64,000 nt of DNA from Acidobacteriota bacterium (GCA_026394015.1 JAPKZA010000244.1:1-64000), one strand, 5' to 3'. Positions 54,105 to 63,815 are shown, counted from the stretch's first letter. Translations and numbers: made by a program. Notes: generated from the letters alone by a model not told the origin.

Positions 54105-56039
54105 ATGCGTATCGGAGTCGCGCTCTTGGCCGTCGGGCTATTCGCCCAGACCGCCAAAGAGCAGGCGTTCCAATTTTATCAGCAACAACGGTTCAAAGAG
54201 GCCGCCACGCTCTACGAGCAGCATATGGCAGCCCATCCCGATGACCGCTCCGCCGCCCTTCTCCTCGGCCTCGCTTGGCAACAATCCGGCCTACTCCCGC
54301 AAGCCGAGGCCCAATTCACCCGCCTCAAGGCCCCCTATTTCCTCGCCCGCGTCCAATTCCTCCGCGGCCGTTTCGCCGAAGCCCTCGCCAGCGCCGACGA
54401 CGCCCTGGCCGGCGGCGAATCGGCCGACCGCGTCTGGCAACTCCGCGGCCGCATCGAGGAAGAACGCGGCAATCTCGAACTCGCCGCCACCCACTACGGC
54501 CGCGCCACCTCGCCGGAGGGCCGCTCCGGCCTCGCCAGCGTCCTCTATAAACTCGGCCGCTACCCCGAAGCCCGCACCGCCGCGCTCGCCGCCCAAAACG
54601 CCGAAGGGCAGCAAATTCTTAAAAAGATCGCCCAAGCGCCCTCCCTGATCTCCCCCGACCCCGTCGTCCTCCCCCGCTTCAGCGTCCAAGATCTGCCCTT
54701 CACCCTCGCTCACTCCCCCACCGCCGCCAAGCACCTCGTCTCGACCATGGCCGGCGGGCTGGCGGCCGCCGATTTCGACGGCGACGGCCTCGTCGACCTC
54801 TTCTTCCCCAACGGAGCGGACCCGCGCACCCTCAAGAAGAACGGCCCCCAGCACGCCAACGTCCTGCTTCTCAACCGCGGCCCCGCCGGCTGGAAGCCCC
54901 TCCCCGTCGCCGGAGACGGCTTCTCCATCGGTACCGCCGTCGGCGACTTCGACAACGACGGCGACCCCGACCTGTTCGTCGCTGGAGCCGGCCGCAACCT
55001 CCTCTATCGCAACGACCACGGCAAGTTGACCCTGATCCCCTCCGCCATCGCCGACGAGCCCTTCTCCGTGGCCGCCGTCTGGTTCGACTACGATCGCGAC
55101 GGCTGGCTCGACCTGTTCGTCGTCAACTACCTCGCCTGGTCACCCGCCAATAACAAATTTTGCGGCGACCAAGCCAAGGGCCTCCGCGTCTACTGCAACC
55201 CCCGGGAGTTTGCCCCGCAAGCCAACCGCCTCTATCGCAACCGTCACGACGGAACGTTTGAAGACGTCTCCGCCCGCAGCGGCATCAGCAAGCACCTCGG
55301 CAAGGGCATGAGCGTTGCCGCCGCCGACTTCGACGCCGATGGCTGGCTCGATCTATTCGTGACCAACGACGGCCTGCCCAATTTCCTATTCCGTAACCGC
55401 GGCGACGGCACGTTCTCGGAGGTCGGCCTCGAATCCGGCGTCGCTCTGAGCGAAAGTGGACAGCCGGTCTCCTCAATGGGCGCCATCACCGCCGACTTCG
55501 ATCGAGATGGCCGCCCCGATCTGCTGTTCACCGCCCTCGTCCGCGAGACCTTCCCCCTCTTCCGCAACCTCGGCGCCGGCCGCTTTCAAGACGTCTCCTT
55601 CCCCGCCAAGCTCGGGCCCCTCACCCTCACCCGCTCCGGCTGGGGTGCCGTCTTCGGCGATTTCAACAACGACGGCTGGCCCGACCTGCTCACCGCCAAC
55701 AGCCACGTCACCGACAATATCGCCGCTGTCTCGAACGAGGTCTATGAAGAGACCTCCACCGTCTTTGTCCAATCCCGCGGCGTCTTCCTCCAGGCCCTGC
55801 CGGTCACCCCCAAGGGCGCCTGGCGCGGAGCCGTCGTCGCCGACTTCGACAACGACGGCCGACTCGACGCCGTGCTTACCCGCCTCGGCGCGCCCGCCGT
55901 GTTCCTGCACAACATCACCGAACCGGCCGGCCGCTCCGAGTCCAAGCCCCGCCCCCGCCTACTCCCCACCGCCTGCGGGTACGCCAGCTCCTGCGCCGGG
56001 CCCATTCATGTCGGCCTAGGCCAGAATGTCCCGCAGTAG
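54105..56039 (+). CDS. exported TPR plus FG-GAP (VCBS) repeat protein, C-terminus shortened
   Basis: A 644-residue protein: signal peptide (MRIGVALLAVGLFAQ), TPR-like helices (about 20-170, FQFYQQQRFKEAATLYEQHM), then a beta-propeller of FG-GAP repeats with calcium-type loops (DFDGDGLVDLFFPNG, DFDNDGDPDLFVAG, DYDRDGWLDLFVVN, DFDADGWLDLFVTND, DFDRDGRPDLLF, DFNNDGWPDLLTAN, DFDNDGRLDAVLT). Members normally end in an ASPIC/UnbV domain. Here FLHNITEPAGRS runs directly into SKPRPRLLPTACGYASSCAG and stops at 56039, so part of that domain is deleted and its end missing. The end overlaps the convergent DUF1501 gene by 24 nt. Probably a surface adhesion or binding protein. Confidence 0.85.
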   Translation: MRIGVALLAVGLFAQTAKEQAFQFYQQQRFKEAATLYEQHMAAHPDDRSAALLLGLAWQQSGLLPQAEAQFTRLKAPYFLARVQFLRGRFAEALASADDALAGGESADRVWQLRGRIEEERGNLELAATHYGRATSPEGRSGLASVLYKLGRYPEARTAALAAQNAEGQQILKKIAQAPSLISPDPVVLPRFSVQDLPFTLAHSPTAAKHLVSTMAGGLAAADFDGDGLVDLFFPNGADPRTLKKNGPQHANVLLLNRGPAGWKPLPVAGDGFSIGTAVGDFDNDGDPDLFVAGAGRNLLYRNDHGKLTLIPSAIADEPFSVAAVWFDYDRDGWLDLFVVNYLAWSPANNKFCGDQAKGLRVYCNPREFAPQANRLYRNRHDGTFEDVSARSGISKHLGKGMSVAAADFDADGWLDLFVTNDGLPNFLFRNRGDGTFSEVGLESGVALSESGQPVSSMGAITADFDRDGRPDLLFTALVRETFPLFRNLGAGRFQDVSFPAKLGPLTLTRSGWGAVFGDFNNDGWPDLLTANSHVTDNIAAVSNEVYEETSTVFVQSRGVFLQALPVTPKGAWRGAVVADFDNDGRLDAVLTRLGAPAVFLHNITEPAGRSESKPRPRLLPTACGYASSCAGPIHVGLGQNVPQ

Positions 56040-57380
56040 CTCCCCGTGCACGTCCGTCAGCCGAAAATTCCGACCGCTGTACAGGTACGTCAACTTCGTG
56101 TGATCCAGGCCCATCAGGTGCAGCAGCGTCGCATTCAAATCGTGCGGATGCACCGGCTGCTCCACGGCCTTGTACCCAAACTCATCGGTCGCCCCATGCA
56201 CATGCCCGCCCTTCACCCCGCCGCCGGCCAACAATATCGAGTACCCCAACGAGTTGTGATCCCGCCCGTTGTGGAGCTTCGTCGTCGATCCGGTCTCTAC
56301 CGCCGGCGTCCGTCCGAACTCCGTCCCCACCACGACGAGCGTCTCCTGCAGTAGCCCCCGTTCTTCCAAATCCTGCACCAACGCCGCAATCGCCGGATCG
56401 GCCTGCCGCGCCAACCGCCCGTGCGCCTGAATGTCCTCATGCGAATCCCACGGTTGCGAATTCCCGAAGTAGATCTGCACCATCCGCACGCCCTTTTCCA
56501 CCATCCGCCGCGCCATCAGACAGCCCCGGCCAAACGCCGAATCGCCGTACCGCGCCCGCACCGCCGGTGACTCCTTGGCCAAGTCAAACACCTCCGGCCC
56601 TTCGGTCTGCATTCGATAGGCGACCTCCATCGATTCGATCGTCGCCTCCAACTGCCCATCGCCCGGCCGCGCCGCCAGATGCTCCTCGTTCAGCGCCTTC
56701 AACAAATCCAGCTGCTTCCGTTGCGCCGCCGATGTTGTGTTCCCCGGGTCAACGTACTTGATCAGCTTCTTCGGGTCCGTCTCGTTGATCCCAATAAACG
56801 TTCCCTGATAGATCGCGGGCAAAAACGCGCTCTCCCACAGCGGCGGCCCCACCACCGGCGTCCCGGGACACATTACCACAAAGCCCGGCAGGTTTCGATT
56901 TTCCGTCCCCAGACCATAGGTCAGCCAACTGCCCAGCGACGGCCGGCCCGGCTGAATCGCCCCGCAATTGGTCATAAACAGCGACGGCTCATGGTTCGGC
57001 ACATCGTTGTACATCGACCGCACCACCGTGAACTTATCGATCATCGAACCGATCTTCGGGAAGATCTCGCTGACCTCAATCCCGCTCTGCCCGTACTTCT
57101 TGAACGCGAACGGAGACCGCATCAGGCTGCCGGTCACCCGTTCTGTTTTCGGGTTCCCGCCCGGCATCGGTTGCCCGTGGTACTTAGCCAGCGACGGCTT
57201 CGGGTCAAACGTATCCACCTGCGACATGCCGCCATTCAGGATGAGGTAGATGACGTGTTTCGCCTTGGCTGGAAAGTGCGGCGCCTTCGGAGCGAACGCG
57301 TCCGCCGCCATTAAATCGGATAGCGCCACGCCACCGAATCCACACCCTACCCGCGCCAATAGCTCTCGTCTAGTCCACAT
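56016..57380 (-). CDS. DUF1501 family exported protein
   Basis: A 454-residue protein with a Tat signal (MWTRRELLARVGCGFGGVAL). I chose the ATG at 57380, which overlaps the upstream DUF1553 gene by 11 nt. DUF1501 marks: VIYLILNGGMSQVDTFDPKP, FAFKKYGQSGIEVSEIFPKI, GFVVMCPGTPVVGPPLWESA, VVVGTEFGRTPAVE, HNGRDHNSLGYSILLAGGGV and ATLLHLMGLDH. The fold is sulfatase/phosphatase-like; activity unknown. DUF1501 and DUF1549/DUF1553 genes are standard partners in Planctomycetota and Acidobacteriota. Confidence 0.92.
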   Translation of the reverse strand: MWTRRELLARVGCGFGGVALSDLMAADAFAPKAPHFPAKAKHVIYLILNGGMSQVDTFDPKPSLAKYHGQPMPGGNPKTERVTGSLMRSPFAFKKYGQSGIEVSEIFPKIGSMIDKFTVVRSMYNDVPNHEPSLFMTNCGAIQPGRPSLGSWLTYGLGTENRNLPGFVVMCPGTPVVGPPLWESAFLPAIYQGTFIGINETDPKKLIKYVDPGNTTSAAQRKQLDLLKALNEEHLAARPGDGQLEATIESMEVAYRMQTEGPEVFDLAKESPAVRARYGDSAFGRGCLMARRMVEKGVRMVQIYFGNSQPWDSHEDIQAHGRLARQADPAIAALVQDLEERGLLQETLVVVGTEFGRTPAVETGSTTKLHNGRDHNSLGYSILLAGGGVKGGHVHGATDEFGYKAVEQPVHPHDLNATLLHLMGLDHTKLTYLYSGRNFRLTDVHGELLRDILA

Positions 57381-59589
57381 AAAGAAACTCGTTCGCACTC
57401 AACAAAACCTGCGCGTACTCGGCCTTCGATGCCTCGCGCAAAAACTGCTCACCGCGTTCTTTCTCGCGTGCCGACGGAGCTCGTTGGAACAACAGTTCGT
57501 ACGCCCGCTCCACGCTCGTAATCCGCCCGCCCAACGCCTTCGCCCGTCGCTTAATGAAGTCGCTATTCAAAAAGTACAGCCGCTGCAGCGGCACATTCGT
57601 CGCCGCCCGATGCTCGGCGCTCGCGCTCGAACTCGGGACGTCAAACAGCGCCAGCGTCTCATTCTGCTGGTACCGCCCCACCCGCGCATACACCGTCCGC
57701 CGCAAGTTGCGATCATCCAATTCCGCCGACTCGCCCCCCACCGTGCAATCGAGTTCCCCGCTCACGGCCAGAATCGCATCCCGCATCGACTCGGCATCCA
57801 TCCGCCGCCGCTCCGCGCGCCAGAACAAACGGTTCGAAGGGTCCACCTTTTCGCCCGCCCCCGTATTCGCGCTCGAAGCCTGATAGGTCTCACTCAGCAC
57901 GATCTCCCGAATCAATGCCTTCGGAGACCACTGCAGTGCCACAAATCGTGCCGCCAAATATTCAAGCAACTCCGGGTTCGCCGGCCGCTCGCCCATCAGG
58001 CCGTAGTTGGATGGTGTCCGCACCACCCCATGGCCCAGCAGGTGCTCCCAAATCCGGTTCGCCATCACCCGCGCGGCCAGCGGATGCGCCACCACGGCCT
58101 CGGCTAACTGCAACCGTCCGCTTCCCTGCCCCAGCGCCGCGCCGCCCAGCGCCGTCAAAAACTGCCGCGGAATCTTCGGCCCCAGCCGCTCCGGGTTCCC
58201 CCGCAGGTTCAATTCAATATCGATCGGCTCTTCGTGCTCGGCCACTCCATGCAGGAACGGGTACGCCGCCGGGCTCGTCTTTTTCAAGCTCGCCAGCTCC
58301 GCCCGCAGCGTATCCAAATGTCGCTTCCATTCGCCGCTCAAATGGTCGTCAATCTTGCTCACGCGCAGCAGAGCCGTGTCGCCGCTGAACATCTTCCGCC
58401 ACAGCGTGTACCGGTCCCGCTCCAGCGACTCGGTCGGAATATCGGCCCCGGGATTGAAGTCCGCCTCGGAGTCATAGTTGCCGGGCAGAATCTCCTTCCG
58501 CCGCTTCGTGGGCGGAGGCGCCGCCTTTGCCACCAGCTTTGCGTTCTCGGCATCCAGCGCCCGCTTCTCTTCGGCCACTTGCCGCACCAACGCGCCAAAC
58601 GCTTCGGCCGCCGCCCGATCCCGCGTCTTGTCCCACCCCGCCCGAAACGGCTGATCCTCGTCCGGCTTCGCCAGGTACGCCTGCCACCGTTTGGTCAAGT
58701 CCGCGTCGACCGCGCCGGTCCCCATCATCAGATCGGCAATGCGAAACGACAAAATCTCCGCCAACTGCTCCCGCTGCTTCTCCACAAACGCGGCAATGGT
58801 TTTCTCCTGCGCGGCAATCTTCTTCTGGCGCGCCTGGTAACGGTCCACCTCTGCCGCCGCGGCCAACGGATACTCTTTGTATGCCGTGCTGGCAAACACC
58901 CCCGCCAACGCGTAGTAATCGCGTTGCGAAATCGGGTCGTACTTGTGATCGTGGCACCGGGCGCACGCCGCCGTAATCCCCAGGAAACCGCGCGTCACCA
59001 TATCCACCCGGTCATGCCGTTCGTCCGCCCGCGCCTGCGGCGGCTGCGAAATCCCGTAGTACCACGGCCCCAAACCGAACAAACCCAGCCCGCCCAGATA
59101 CCGCTCCCGGTTCGGGAGCAGGTCCCCCGCAATCTGCGCCTTCACAAAAACGTCGTACGGCATATCGTCGTTCAACGCGCCGACCACCCAGTCGCGATAG
59201 CGCCAAGCGTTCGCGTACGGATGCGGCGCGGTACCGTGAAAATCGTCCTCGCCGTAGCGGGCCACGTCGAGCCAGTGCCGCGCCCAGCGCTCCCCAAATT
59301 GCCGCGAAGCCAACAACCTGTCCACCAGTTTTTCGACATTTGGATCCGCCAAAAACAGCTGCGCCTCGGCTTCGGTCGGCGGTAACCCGGTCAAGTCAAA
59401 ATGCAGTCGCCGCGACAGAGTCCGCGCATCGGCCCGCGGATTCGGCACCAACTGCTTCTTTACAAGGCCCGCCCGCACATGCCCATCGATCGACCCCGTC
59501 ACCGGACGCAGCGGCGTAAAGCTCCACCAGAGCTTGGCCGCGGGCTGCGCGAAAGCACTAGCCGCAAGGATGAGTAAAAACCAACGCAC
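57370..59589 (-). CDS. DUF1549/DUF1553 exported protein
   Basis: A 739-residue protein from the GTG at 59589, which gives a signal peptide (VRWFLLILAASAFA, cut before QPAAK); a GTG at 59616 is an alternative. DUF1549 (about 60-265) includes LHFDLTGLPPTEAEAQLFLA, ASRQFGERWARHWLDVARYG and haem-like CARCHDHKYDPISQRDYYAL. DUF1553 (about 450-720) includes AARVMANRIWEHLLGHGVVR, SNYGLMGERPANPELLEYLA and DVPSSSASAEHRAATNVPLQ. The usual N-terminal cytochrome-c domain is absent. Partner gene DUF1501 overlaps its end. Confidence 0.9.
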   Translation of the reverse strand: MRWFLLILAASAFAQPAAKLWWSFTPLRPVTGSIDGHVRAGLVKKQLVPNPRADARTLSRRLHFDLTGLPPTEAEAQLFLADPNVEKLVDRLLASRQFGERWARHWLDVARYGEDDFHGTAPHPYANAWRYRDWVVGALNDDMPYDVFVKAQIAGDLLPNRERYLGGLGLFGLGPWYYGISQPPQARADERHDRVDMVTRGFLGITAACARCHDHKYDPISQRDYYALAGVFASTAYKEYPLAAAAEVDRYQARQKKIAAQEKTIAAFVEKQREQLAEILSFRIADLMMGTGAVDADLTKRWQAYLAKPDEDQPFRAGWDKTRDRAAAEAFGALVRQVAEEKRALDAENAKLVAKAAPPPTKRRKEILPGNYDSEADFNPGADIPTESLERDRYTLWRKMFSGDTALLRVSKIDDHLSGEWKRHLDTLRAELASLKKTSPAAYPFLHGVAEHEEPIDIELNLRGNPERLGPKIPRQFLTALGGAALGQGSGRLQLAEAVVAHPLAARVMANRIWEHLLGHGVVRTPSNYGLMGERPANPELLEYLAARFVALQWSPKALIREIVLSETYQASSANTGAGEKVDPSNRLFWRAERRRMDAESMRDAILAVSGELDCTVGGESAELDDRNLRRTVYARVGRYQQNETLALFDVPSSSASAEHRAATNVPLQRLYFLNSDFIKRRAKALGGRITSVERAYELLFQRAPSAREKERGEQFLREASKAEYAQVLLSANEFLYVD

Positions 59590-59593
59590 GCCC

Positions 59594-59639
59594 CATTCTA
59601 CTTGCGCGCAATCCACTCATTCTACTTGCGAGCAATCCA
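59594..59639 (-). repeat. 24-bp tandem duplication of a gene end
   Basis: CATTCTACTTGCG(C/A)GCAATCCA occurs at 59594-59615 and 59618-59639 with one mismatch. On the reverse strand this repeats the last codons and stop (WIARK-stop) of the methyltransferase just past its own end. Confidence 0.85.
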
Positions 59640-60263
59640 AACGAGGAAGAGCCCATCCGGGTCCACGTCTTCCCAATACGAAATCGGTCGGCTCGTCACC
59701 TCGCGGCAGTGCCGCCGCAGCATCTTTTCCAGCTCCTGCTGACCGAACCAACGCTCCCACTCGGGGGTCTCAAACCGACCCCAGTGGTCCTTGTTTTTGT
59801 CGATGACGACAATCGCCCCGCCCGGCTTCACCACCCGGCACAACTCCGCCACGGCCGCCTCAATATCCACGGCGTGTTCGAGCGACTCGGTCGCATAGGC
59901 GGCATCAAACGCGCCCGTCTGAAACGGCAACTGCGTCAGGCTCCCCGCCGTCGGCCACAGCGGTTCCTGTACGTGCCGCAACATCGCCACCGCCAAATCC
60001 ATCCCGCAGAATTTCGCCGCCGGATACTCGGCCAGCAGTGCCCGGGCGAACCGACCCTTGCCACAGCCAGCGTCCAGCACCCGCTTCCCGTTCAAATCGC
60101 CGAACGTCTCTACCAACACCCTCACGTGCAAAATCCGCGGATTAATCGTCGAAGGAAAATGCTCCTCGTCCGCCGCCGCTTCTTCAAACGAACGGCGGAT
60201 CCGCTCTCGCAGATCCGCCGTCAGCTCCGGTTTCTTTTTCGAAAACAGATCGAAAAGACCCAT
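59622..60263 (-). CDS. class I SAM-dependent methyltransferase
   Basis: A 213-residue methyltransferase: motif I GKRVLDAGCGKGRFARALLA, motif II KFCGMDLAVAMLRHV, FDAAYATESLEHAVDIEAAV (motif IV), and GGAIVVIDKNKDHWGRFETP (motif VI). Similar to UbiE/MenG-like and tRNA- or lipid-modifying enzymes, substrate unknown. It lies 11 nt after pfk and 32 nt before the DUF1549 gene on the same strand, so these four genes may form one transcript. Confidence 0.88.
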   Translation of the reverse strand: MGLFDLFSKKKPELTADLRERIRRSFEEAAADEEHFPSTINPRILHVRVLVETFGDLNGKRVLDAGCGKGRFARALLAEYPAAKFCGMDLAVAMLRHVQEPLWPTAGSLTQLPFQTGAFDAAYATESLEHAVDIEAAVAELCRVVKPGGAIVVIDKNKDHWGRFETPEWERWFGQQELEKMLRRHCREVTSRPISYWEDVDPDGLFLVWIARK

Positions 60264-60274
60264 TTAAGCCCCGC

Positions 60275-61459
60275 TTACGCCTTCGTTAGGAAGATCGGAA
60301 TCCCCTGCTTATTGCTGTAATTCGGCCGGTAGCGGTCCAGGTTGTACATCGTATCGACGTCCACCTTGCGCGGTCCCAGCTTCGGATCCGGAATTTCCAC
60401 CATCGCGTAGCAGCCATGGTTGATCGCCGCCATCAGGCCGCTCTTGCCTTCCAGAATCGCGTCGAAGGCCATGTTGCCGAACGTGGTCGCTACCATCTTG
60501 TCAACGAAGTCCGGGCTGCCGCCGCGGAGGTCGTAGGTCAGATCGCTGACGATCGCTTCCAGCCCCGCTCGCTTCTTGGCCTGTTCGGCGAACAGTTCGC
60601 CGACATTCATCTTTCGGCGATGGCCGTAGTCGTCCGGCTCGCCGTACTCCTGCACTTCGTACCCTTGCCATGCCGCTCCCTCGGACAGCACCACGAGCGC
60701 GTAGTTCGACGGGTTGTTTTTCTTGTCCCGAGAAACCAGTTCGAGCATTTTGTCCAGGTCAAACGCATGTTCCGGAATGCCGCAGCGGATCGAAGTCACG
60801 TACGCCGTATAAAGGGCCGTATACCCGGCGTCGCGGCCAAAAATCCGAAACACGCCCACCCGCTCGTGCGAGCCGACGGTTGTCCGCTGCCGTTGGATCG
60901 CGTCATGCGCCCGGGAAATGGCCGTCGAAAAACCGATGCAATACTCCGTGTTCCGCACGTCGTTGTCCATCGTCTTCGGCACGGCTACAACTTTGAAGCC
61001 CAGCTTGTCGAGCTTCTGCGCGTAGCTCAGGGTGTCGTCGCCACCAATGGCGACAAGGCAATCGACGCCCAGCTTTTCGAGGTTCGCCAGCACGTGCTTC
61101 GAAATGTCGTAAGCCTGAAAGGTCTCGCCTTTCTTGGTCACCGATTCCGGGGTGAAACTATCCGCGCTCAGGAAGGATGGCAGCTTGCGCATCCGCGCCG
61201 GGTTCGTGCGGCTCGAGTGCAGGAAGGTCCCGCCGAAGCGATCAATCGTCCGCGTGTTCTCGCGGCTCAAGGGAGTCAGATACTTTTTCTTCGACTCCTC
61301 GTCGTCAAGGTTCAGGTGCGTGAGCCCTTCCCAACCGCGCCGAAAGCCCAGAACATCGATGCCGAGTTCGGAAGCGCGATAGGTGACACCCTTAATCACC
61401 GAATTTAAGCCGGGGACGTCGCCGCCTCCCGTCAGGATGCCGATACGCTGAATTGCCAT
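60275..61459 (-). CDS. pfp: 6-phosphofructokinase, probably PPi-dependent
   Basis: A 394-residue PFK. It phosphorylates fructose-6-phosphate at C1. The nucleotide-site signature tells the donor: the motif reads IGGDDTLSYAQKL (Asp instead of Gly after GGD) and the catalytic loop reads PKTMDNDV (Lys where ATP enzymes have Gly). Asp and Lys at these two places are the marks of pyrophosphate-using enzymes, which also work in reverse. Other motifs: GILTGGGDVPGLNSVIKGVT, AHDAIQRQRTT, FGRDAGYTALYTAY. AGGAGA precedes the ATG at 61459. Confidence 0.9.
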   Translation of the reverse strand: MAIQRIGILTGGGDVPGLNSVIKGVTYRASELGIDVLGFRRGWEGLTHLNLDDEESKKKYLTPLSRENTRTIDRFGGTFLHSSRTNPARMRKLPSFLSADSFTPESVTKKGETFQAYDISKHVLANLEKLGVDCLVAIGGDDTLSYAQKLDKLGFKVVAVPKTMDNDVRNTEYCIGFSTAISRAHDAIQRQRTTVGSHERVGVFRIFGRDAGYTALYTAYVTSIRCGIPEHAFDLDKMLELVSRDKKNNPSNYALVVLSEGAAWQGYEVQEYGEPDDYGHRRKMNVGELFAEQAKKRAGLEAIVSDLTYDLRGGSPDFVDKMVATTFGNMAFDAILEGKSGLMAAINHGCYAMVEIPDPKLGPRKVDVDTMYNLDRYRPNYSNKQGIPIFLTKA

Positions 61460-61540
61460 GAATCTCCTAGGAAAAATGGGGGTTTCTTTTCATTATAAGG
61501 CGAGCAGCCGCGGACGATGAGGTAATTGAGGGAGAAGCGC

Positions 61541-62038
61541 GTGGCATCGGAGAGTTCAAAATCGTGGATCGGTGCCGGGGTGGCCGTTTGGGCCATCGCG
61601 CTGAACGCGATTCTGGCCGGCTGGATGGTCCCGCACACGCTGCCCTTGCGGGCGATCGCGATGCCGATACAGTCGACACAATGGACGGCCACCCATCTGC
61701 TGCGGACCGATTGCGACTGCTCCGCGGCGGTCTATCGGCATCTGATCGCGCGTCGGGCCCGCCCGGACTGGCAGGAGAACGTTCATCTGAATCTCCCCCG
61801 TCCGGAGTGGATTCCCCCGTTGGAACGTGCTGGCTTCCGCGTCGAAGTCACCGGGGTCCGCAGCGGTCCCCGCCTGGTTCTAAATGGGCCCTCCGGCCAA
61901 AGTTGGCAGGGCGGCTACGCCCCCCGCCGCCCCCGCCCCGGCCTGGCTCTCGAAGACCTTGCCTCCATGCAGTCGTTTCGCGCTGGTCGCCCTCCCGAGC
62001 CCATCGCGGCGTATGGCTGCGCCACCAACACTCCATAA
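61541..62038 (+). CDS. membrane-anchored CxC-motif protein, RedB-like
   Basis: A 165-residue protein from the GTG at 61541, with GAGGGAG upstream; TTG at 61526 is an alternative. One N-terminal membrane helix ([20 protein letters not shown]), then an extracytoplasmic domain with the motif [18 protein letters not shown] CxC or CxxC in this place occurs in RedB-type thioredoxin-like proteins of Planctomycetota and Acidobacteriota, which I consider the best guess. C-terminal [17 protein letters not shown] fits this family's loose thioredoxin fold. It is followed after 14 nt by a chemoreceptor gene. Confidence 0.6.
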   Translation: MASESSKSWIGAGVAVWAIALNAILAGWMVPHTLPLRAIAMPIQSTQWTATHLLRTDCDCSAAVYRHLIARRARPDWQENVHLNLPRPEWIPPLERAGFRVEVTGVRSGPRLVLNGPSGQSWQGGYAPRRPRPGLALEDLASMQSFRAGRPPEPIAAYGCATNTP

Positions 62039-62052
62039 CCAGTAAGACTCCC

Positions 62053-63345
62053 ATGAATACCGAACTTTACCTATCGAAATACCGCATCGCGGCCAATCGC
62101 CGCTACTTGGGCATCCTCCTTGCCCAAGTCCCCATCGTCATCGCCGTGGCCGCCTACAATGGCGTTTCTCTCTTTGCGATCGTCGCCATGGCACTGGCGA
62201 TCTGCGTCGTCCCGGTCCTGGCCGTTTGGCACATGCCGGAGACGCGGATCACGGCCATCATCCTCGGCGTGGCCACCATGTTCACCACCGCCCTGCTCAT
62301 TCACGCCGGTAAAGGCGGCCCCGAGTGGCATTTTCACGTCTTCGCCAGCCTGGCCATTCTGATCATGCTCGCCGACCCCTTCGCCATCCTGGCCGCCGCG
62401 GGCACCATTGCCGTCCACCATGTTCTCTTCTTCTTCGTCGCCCCCGCCAGCCTGTTCGACTACCAGGCCGCGTTCCCCGTCGTCCTGCTCCACGCCGCCT
62501 TCGTGGTCGCCGAAACCATCCCCGCCGCGATCACGGCGCGAATCCTGGCCCGGGCCACGATGGCCGAAGCGCTCGCCACAGCGCAACTTTCCGGGCAGGC
62601 AGAAACGCTCCATCATCACGTCGATGCCATCTGCTACTCCGGCCAACAACTCTCGCAGTCTTCCCAGGCCCAGGCCGCCGCGGTCGAACAGAGCACCGCC
62701 TCACTCCACCAACAGGTCGACGATATCCGCAGTATCTCGGTCGCCGCCCAGCAGTCGGGCCGACTCTCGGCGGATTCAGTCGAATCCATCTCCGAGAGCG
62801 CCAAGCAGATGGCCGCCCTGGACCAGCGGATCAGCCAACTCGTCATCGCTGGTGAAGCGATTAAAAAGATCGCCGCCACCGTACAATCCTTCGCCTTCCA
62901 AACCAACCTGCTCGCCCTAAACGCCGCCGTCGAAGCCGCCCGCGCCGGAGAAGCCGGCGCCGGTTTCGCCGTCGTCGCCGACGAAGTCCGCTCCCTTTCA
63001 CTCCGCTCTTCTGAAGCCGCCCGCCAGACCGAAGACCAAGTCAATCTCGTCCTCAGCGAAACCGCCGGCGTCCGTTCGCTCAGCCTGGAAGTCCGCAAGC
63101 ACCTCGAACAGGCAGTCTCCTCGTCGGGCTCCGTCTCCTCCGAAATCGCCGTCCTCGCGCAAAAAGCGCAATCCCAACTCCAGCAACTCCACAGCGTCCA
63201 GCAGGCGCTTCAGGAAATCAGCAAGATCAGCCAGGACAACGCCGCTACCGCATCCTCCACCAACGAGGCCGCGCAAGCCATCCAATCCACCAACCAAAGC
63301 CTCCGCCAAACCGTTGCCGACCTCGTCTCTCTCTCAAATAACTAG
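62053..63345 (+). CDS. methyl-accepting chemotaxis-type receptor
   Basis: A 430-residue receptor. The N-terminal half has about six membrane segments with short loops ([20 protein letters not shown] ... [20 protein letters not shown]) and several conserved histidines ([29 protein letters not shown]), in place of a periplasmic sensor. No HAMP domain. The cytoplasmic signalling domain (about 180-430) has the hairpin tip [20 protein letters not shown], with which CheA/CheW interact. The ORF is open further upstream, but [18 protein letters not shown] at 62053 is the natural start. No other chemotaxis gene is in the window. Confidence 0.88.
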   Translation: MNTELYLSKYRIAANRRYLGILLAQVPIVIAVAAYNGVSLFAIVAMALAICVVPVLAVWHMPETRITAIILGVATMFTTALLIHAGKGGPEWHFHVFASLAILIMLADPFAILAAAGTIAVHHVLFFFVAPASLFDYQAAFPVVLLHAAFVVAETIPAAITARILARATMAEALATAQLSGQAETLHHHVDAICYSGQQLSQSSQAQAAAVEQSTASLHQQVDDIRSISVAAQQSGRLSADSVESISESAKQMAALDQRISQLVIAGEAIKKIAATVQSFAFQTNLLALNAAVEAARAGEAGAGFAVVADEVRSLSLRSSEAARQTEDQVNLVLSETAGVRSLSLEVRKHLEQAVSSSGSVSSEIAVLAQKAQSQLQQLHSVQQALQEISKISQDNAATASSTNEAAQAIQSTNQSLRQTVADLVSLSNN

Positions 63346-63356
63346 CTCCGCAATGC

Positions 63357-63362
63357 TAAAAT
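63357..63362 (+). promoter_or_regulatory. -10 box of the FKBP gene (leaderless type)
   Basis: TAAAAT ends 7 nt before the ATG at 63370; no Shine-Dalgarno sequence is present. Confidence 0.5.
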
Positions 63363-63369
63363 TTGAACG

Positions 63370-63810
63370 ATGATTAAAGCGCAAGCTGGCGATAAGGTGA
63401 AGGTTCACTACGAAGGCACTCTCACCGACGGCACCATTTTTGATTCCTCCGAGGGGCGGGAACCCCTGGAACTGACCCTCGGCACGGGACAGGTAATCCC
63501 TGGCTTCGATGCGGCCATCATGGGCCTCTCCCCTGGCGAATCGGTCGTCACCACCATTCAACCCGCCGAAGCCTACGGCGAATCGAACCCGGAGATGATC
63601 CTCGAAGTCGAACGCGATCGCTTCCCCGAAGATATGGAACTCGAAGAAGGGCTCGAACTCCAACTCTCCGGCGGAGGCCAAGCCTTCATGGTTCGCGTCA
63701 TCGGCATCGCCCCCGATAAGGTCATGCTCGACGGCAACCATCCCCTCGCCGGCGAAGCCCTCACCTTCAAAATCACCCTCGAATCCATCGCCTCCAAGCT
63801 GATCTTTTAG
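63370..63810 (+). CDS. FKBP-type peptidyl-prolyl isomerase, SlyD-like
   Basis: A 146-residue cytosolic prolyl isomerase/chaperone. FKBP residues: KVKVHYEGTLTDGTIFDSS and TLGTGQVIPGFDAAIMGLSP; the insert-in-flap (IF) chaperone domain follows (about 70-125, AYGESNPEMILEVERDRFPE), and the fold closes with HPLAGEALTFKITLESI. It lacks the metal-binding His/Cys-rich tail of E. coli SlyD, as most members outside the Enterobacteria do. Confidence 0.93.
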   Translation: MIKAQAGDKVKVHYEGTLTDGTIFDSSEGREPLELTLGTGQVIPGFDAAIMGLSPGESVVTTIQPAEAYGESNPEMILEVERDRFPEDMELEEGLELQLSGGGQAFMVRVIGIAPDKVMLDGNHPLAGEALTFKITLESIASKLIF

Positions 63811-63815
63811 CTCGG

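Noticed and set aside
61564..62052. N-terminal extension of the chemoreceptor
   Set aside because: It is the out-of-frame reading of the CxC-motif gene; the receptor starts naturally at 62053.
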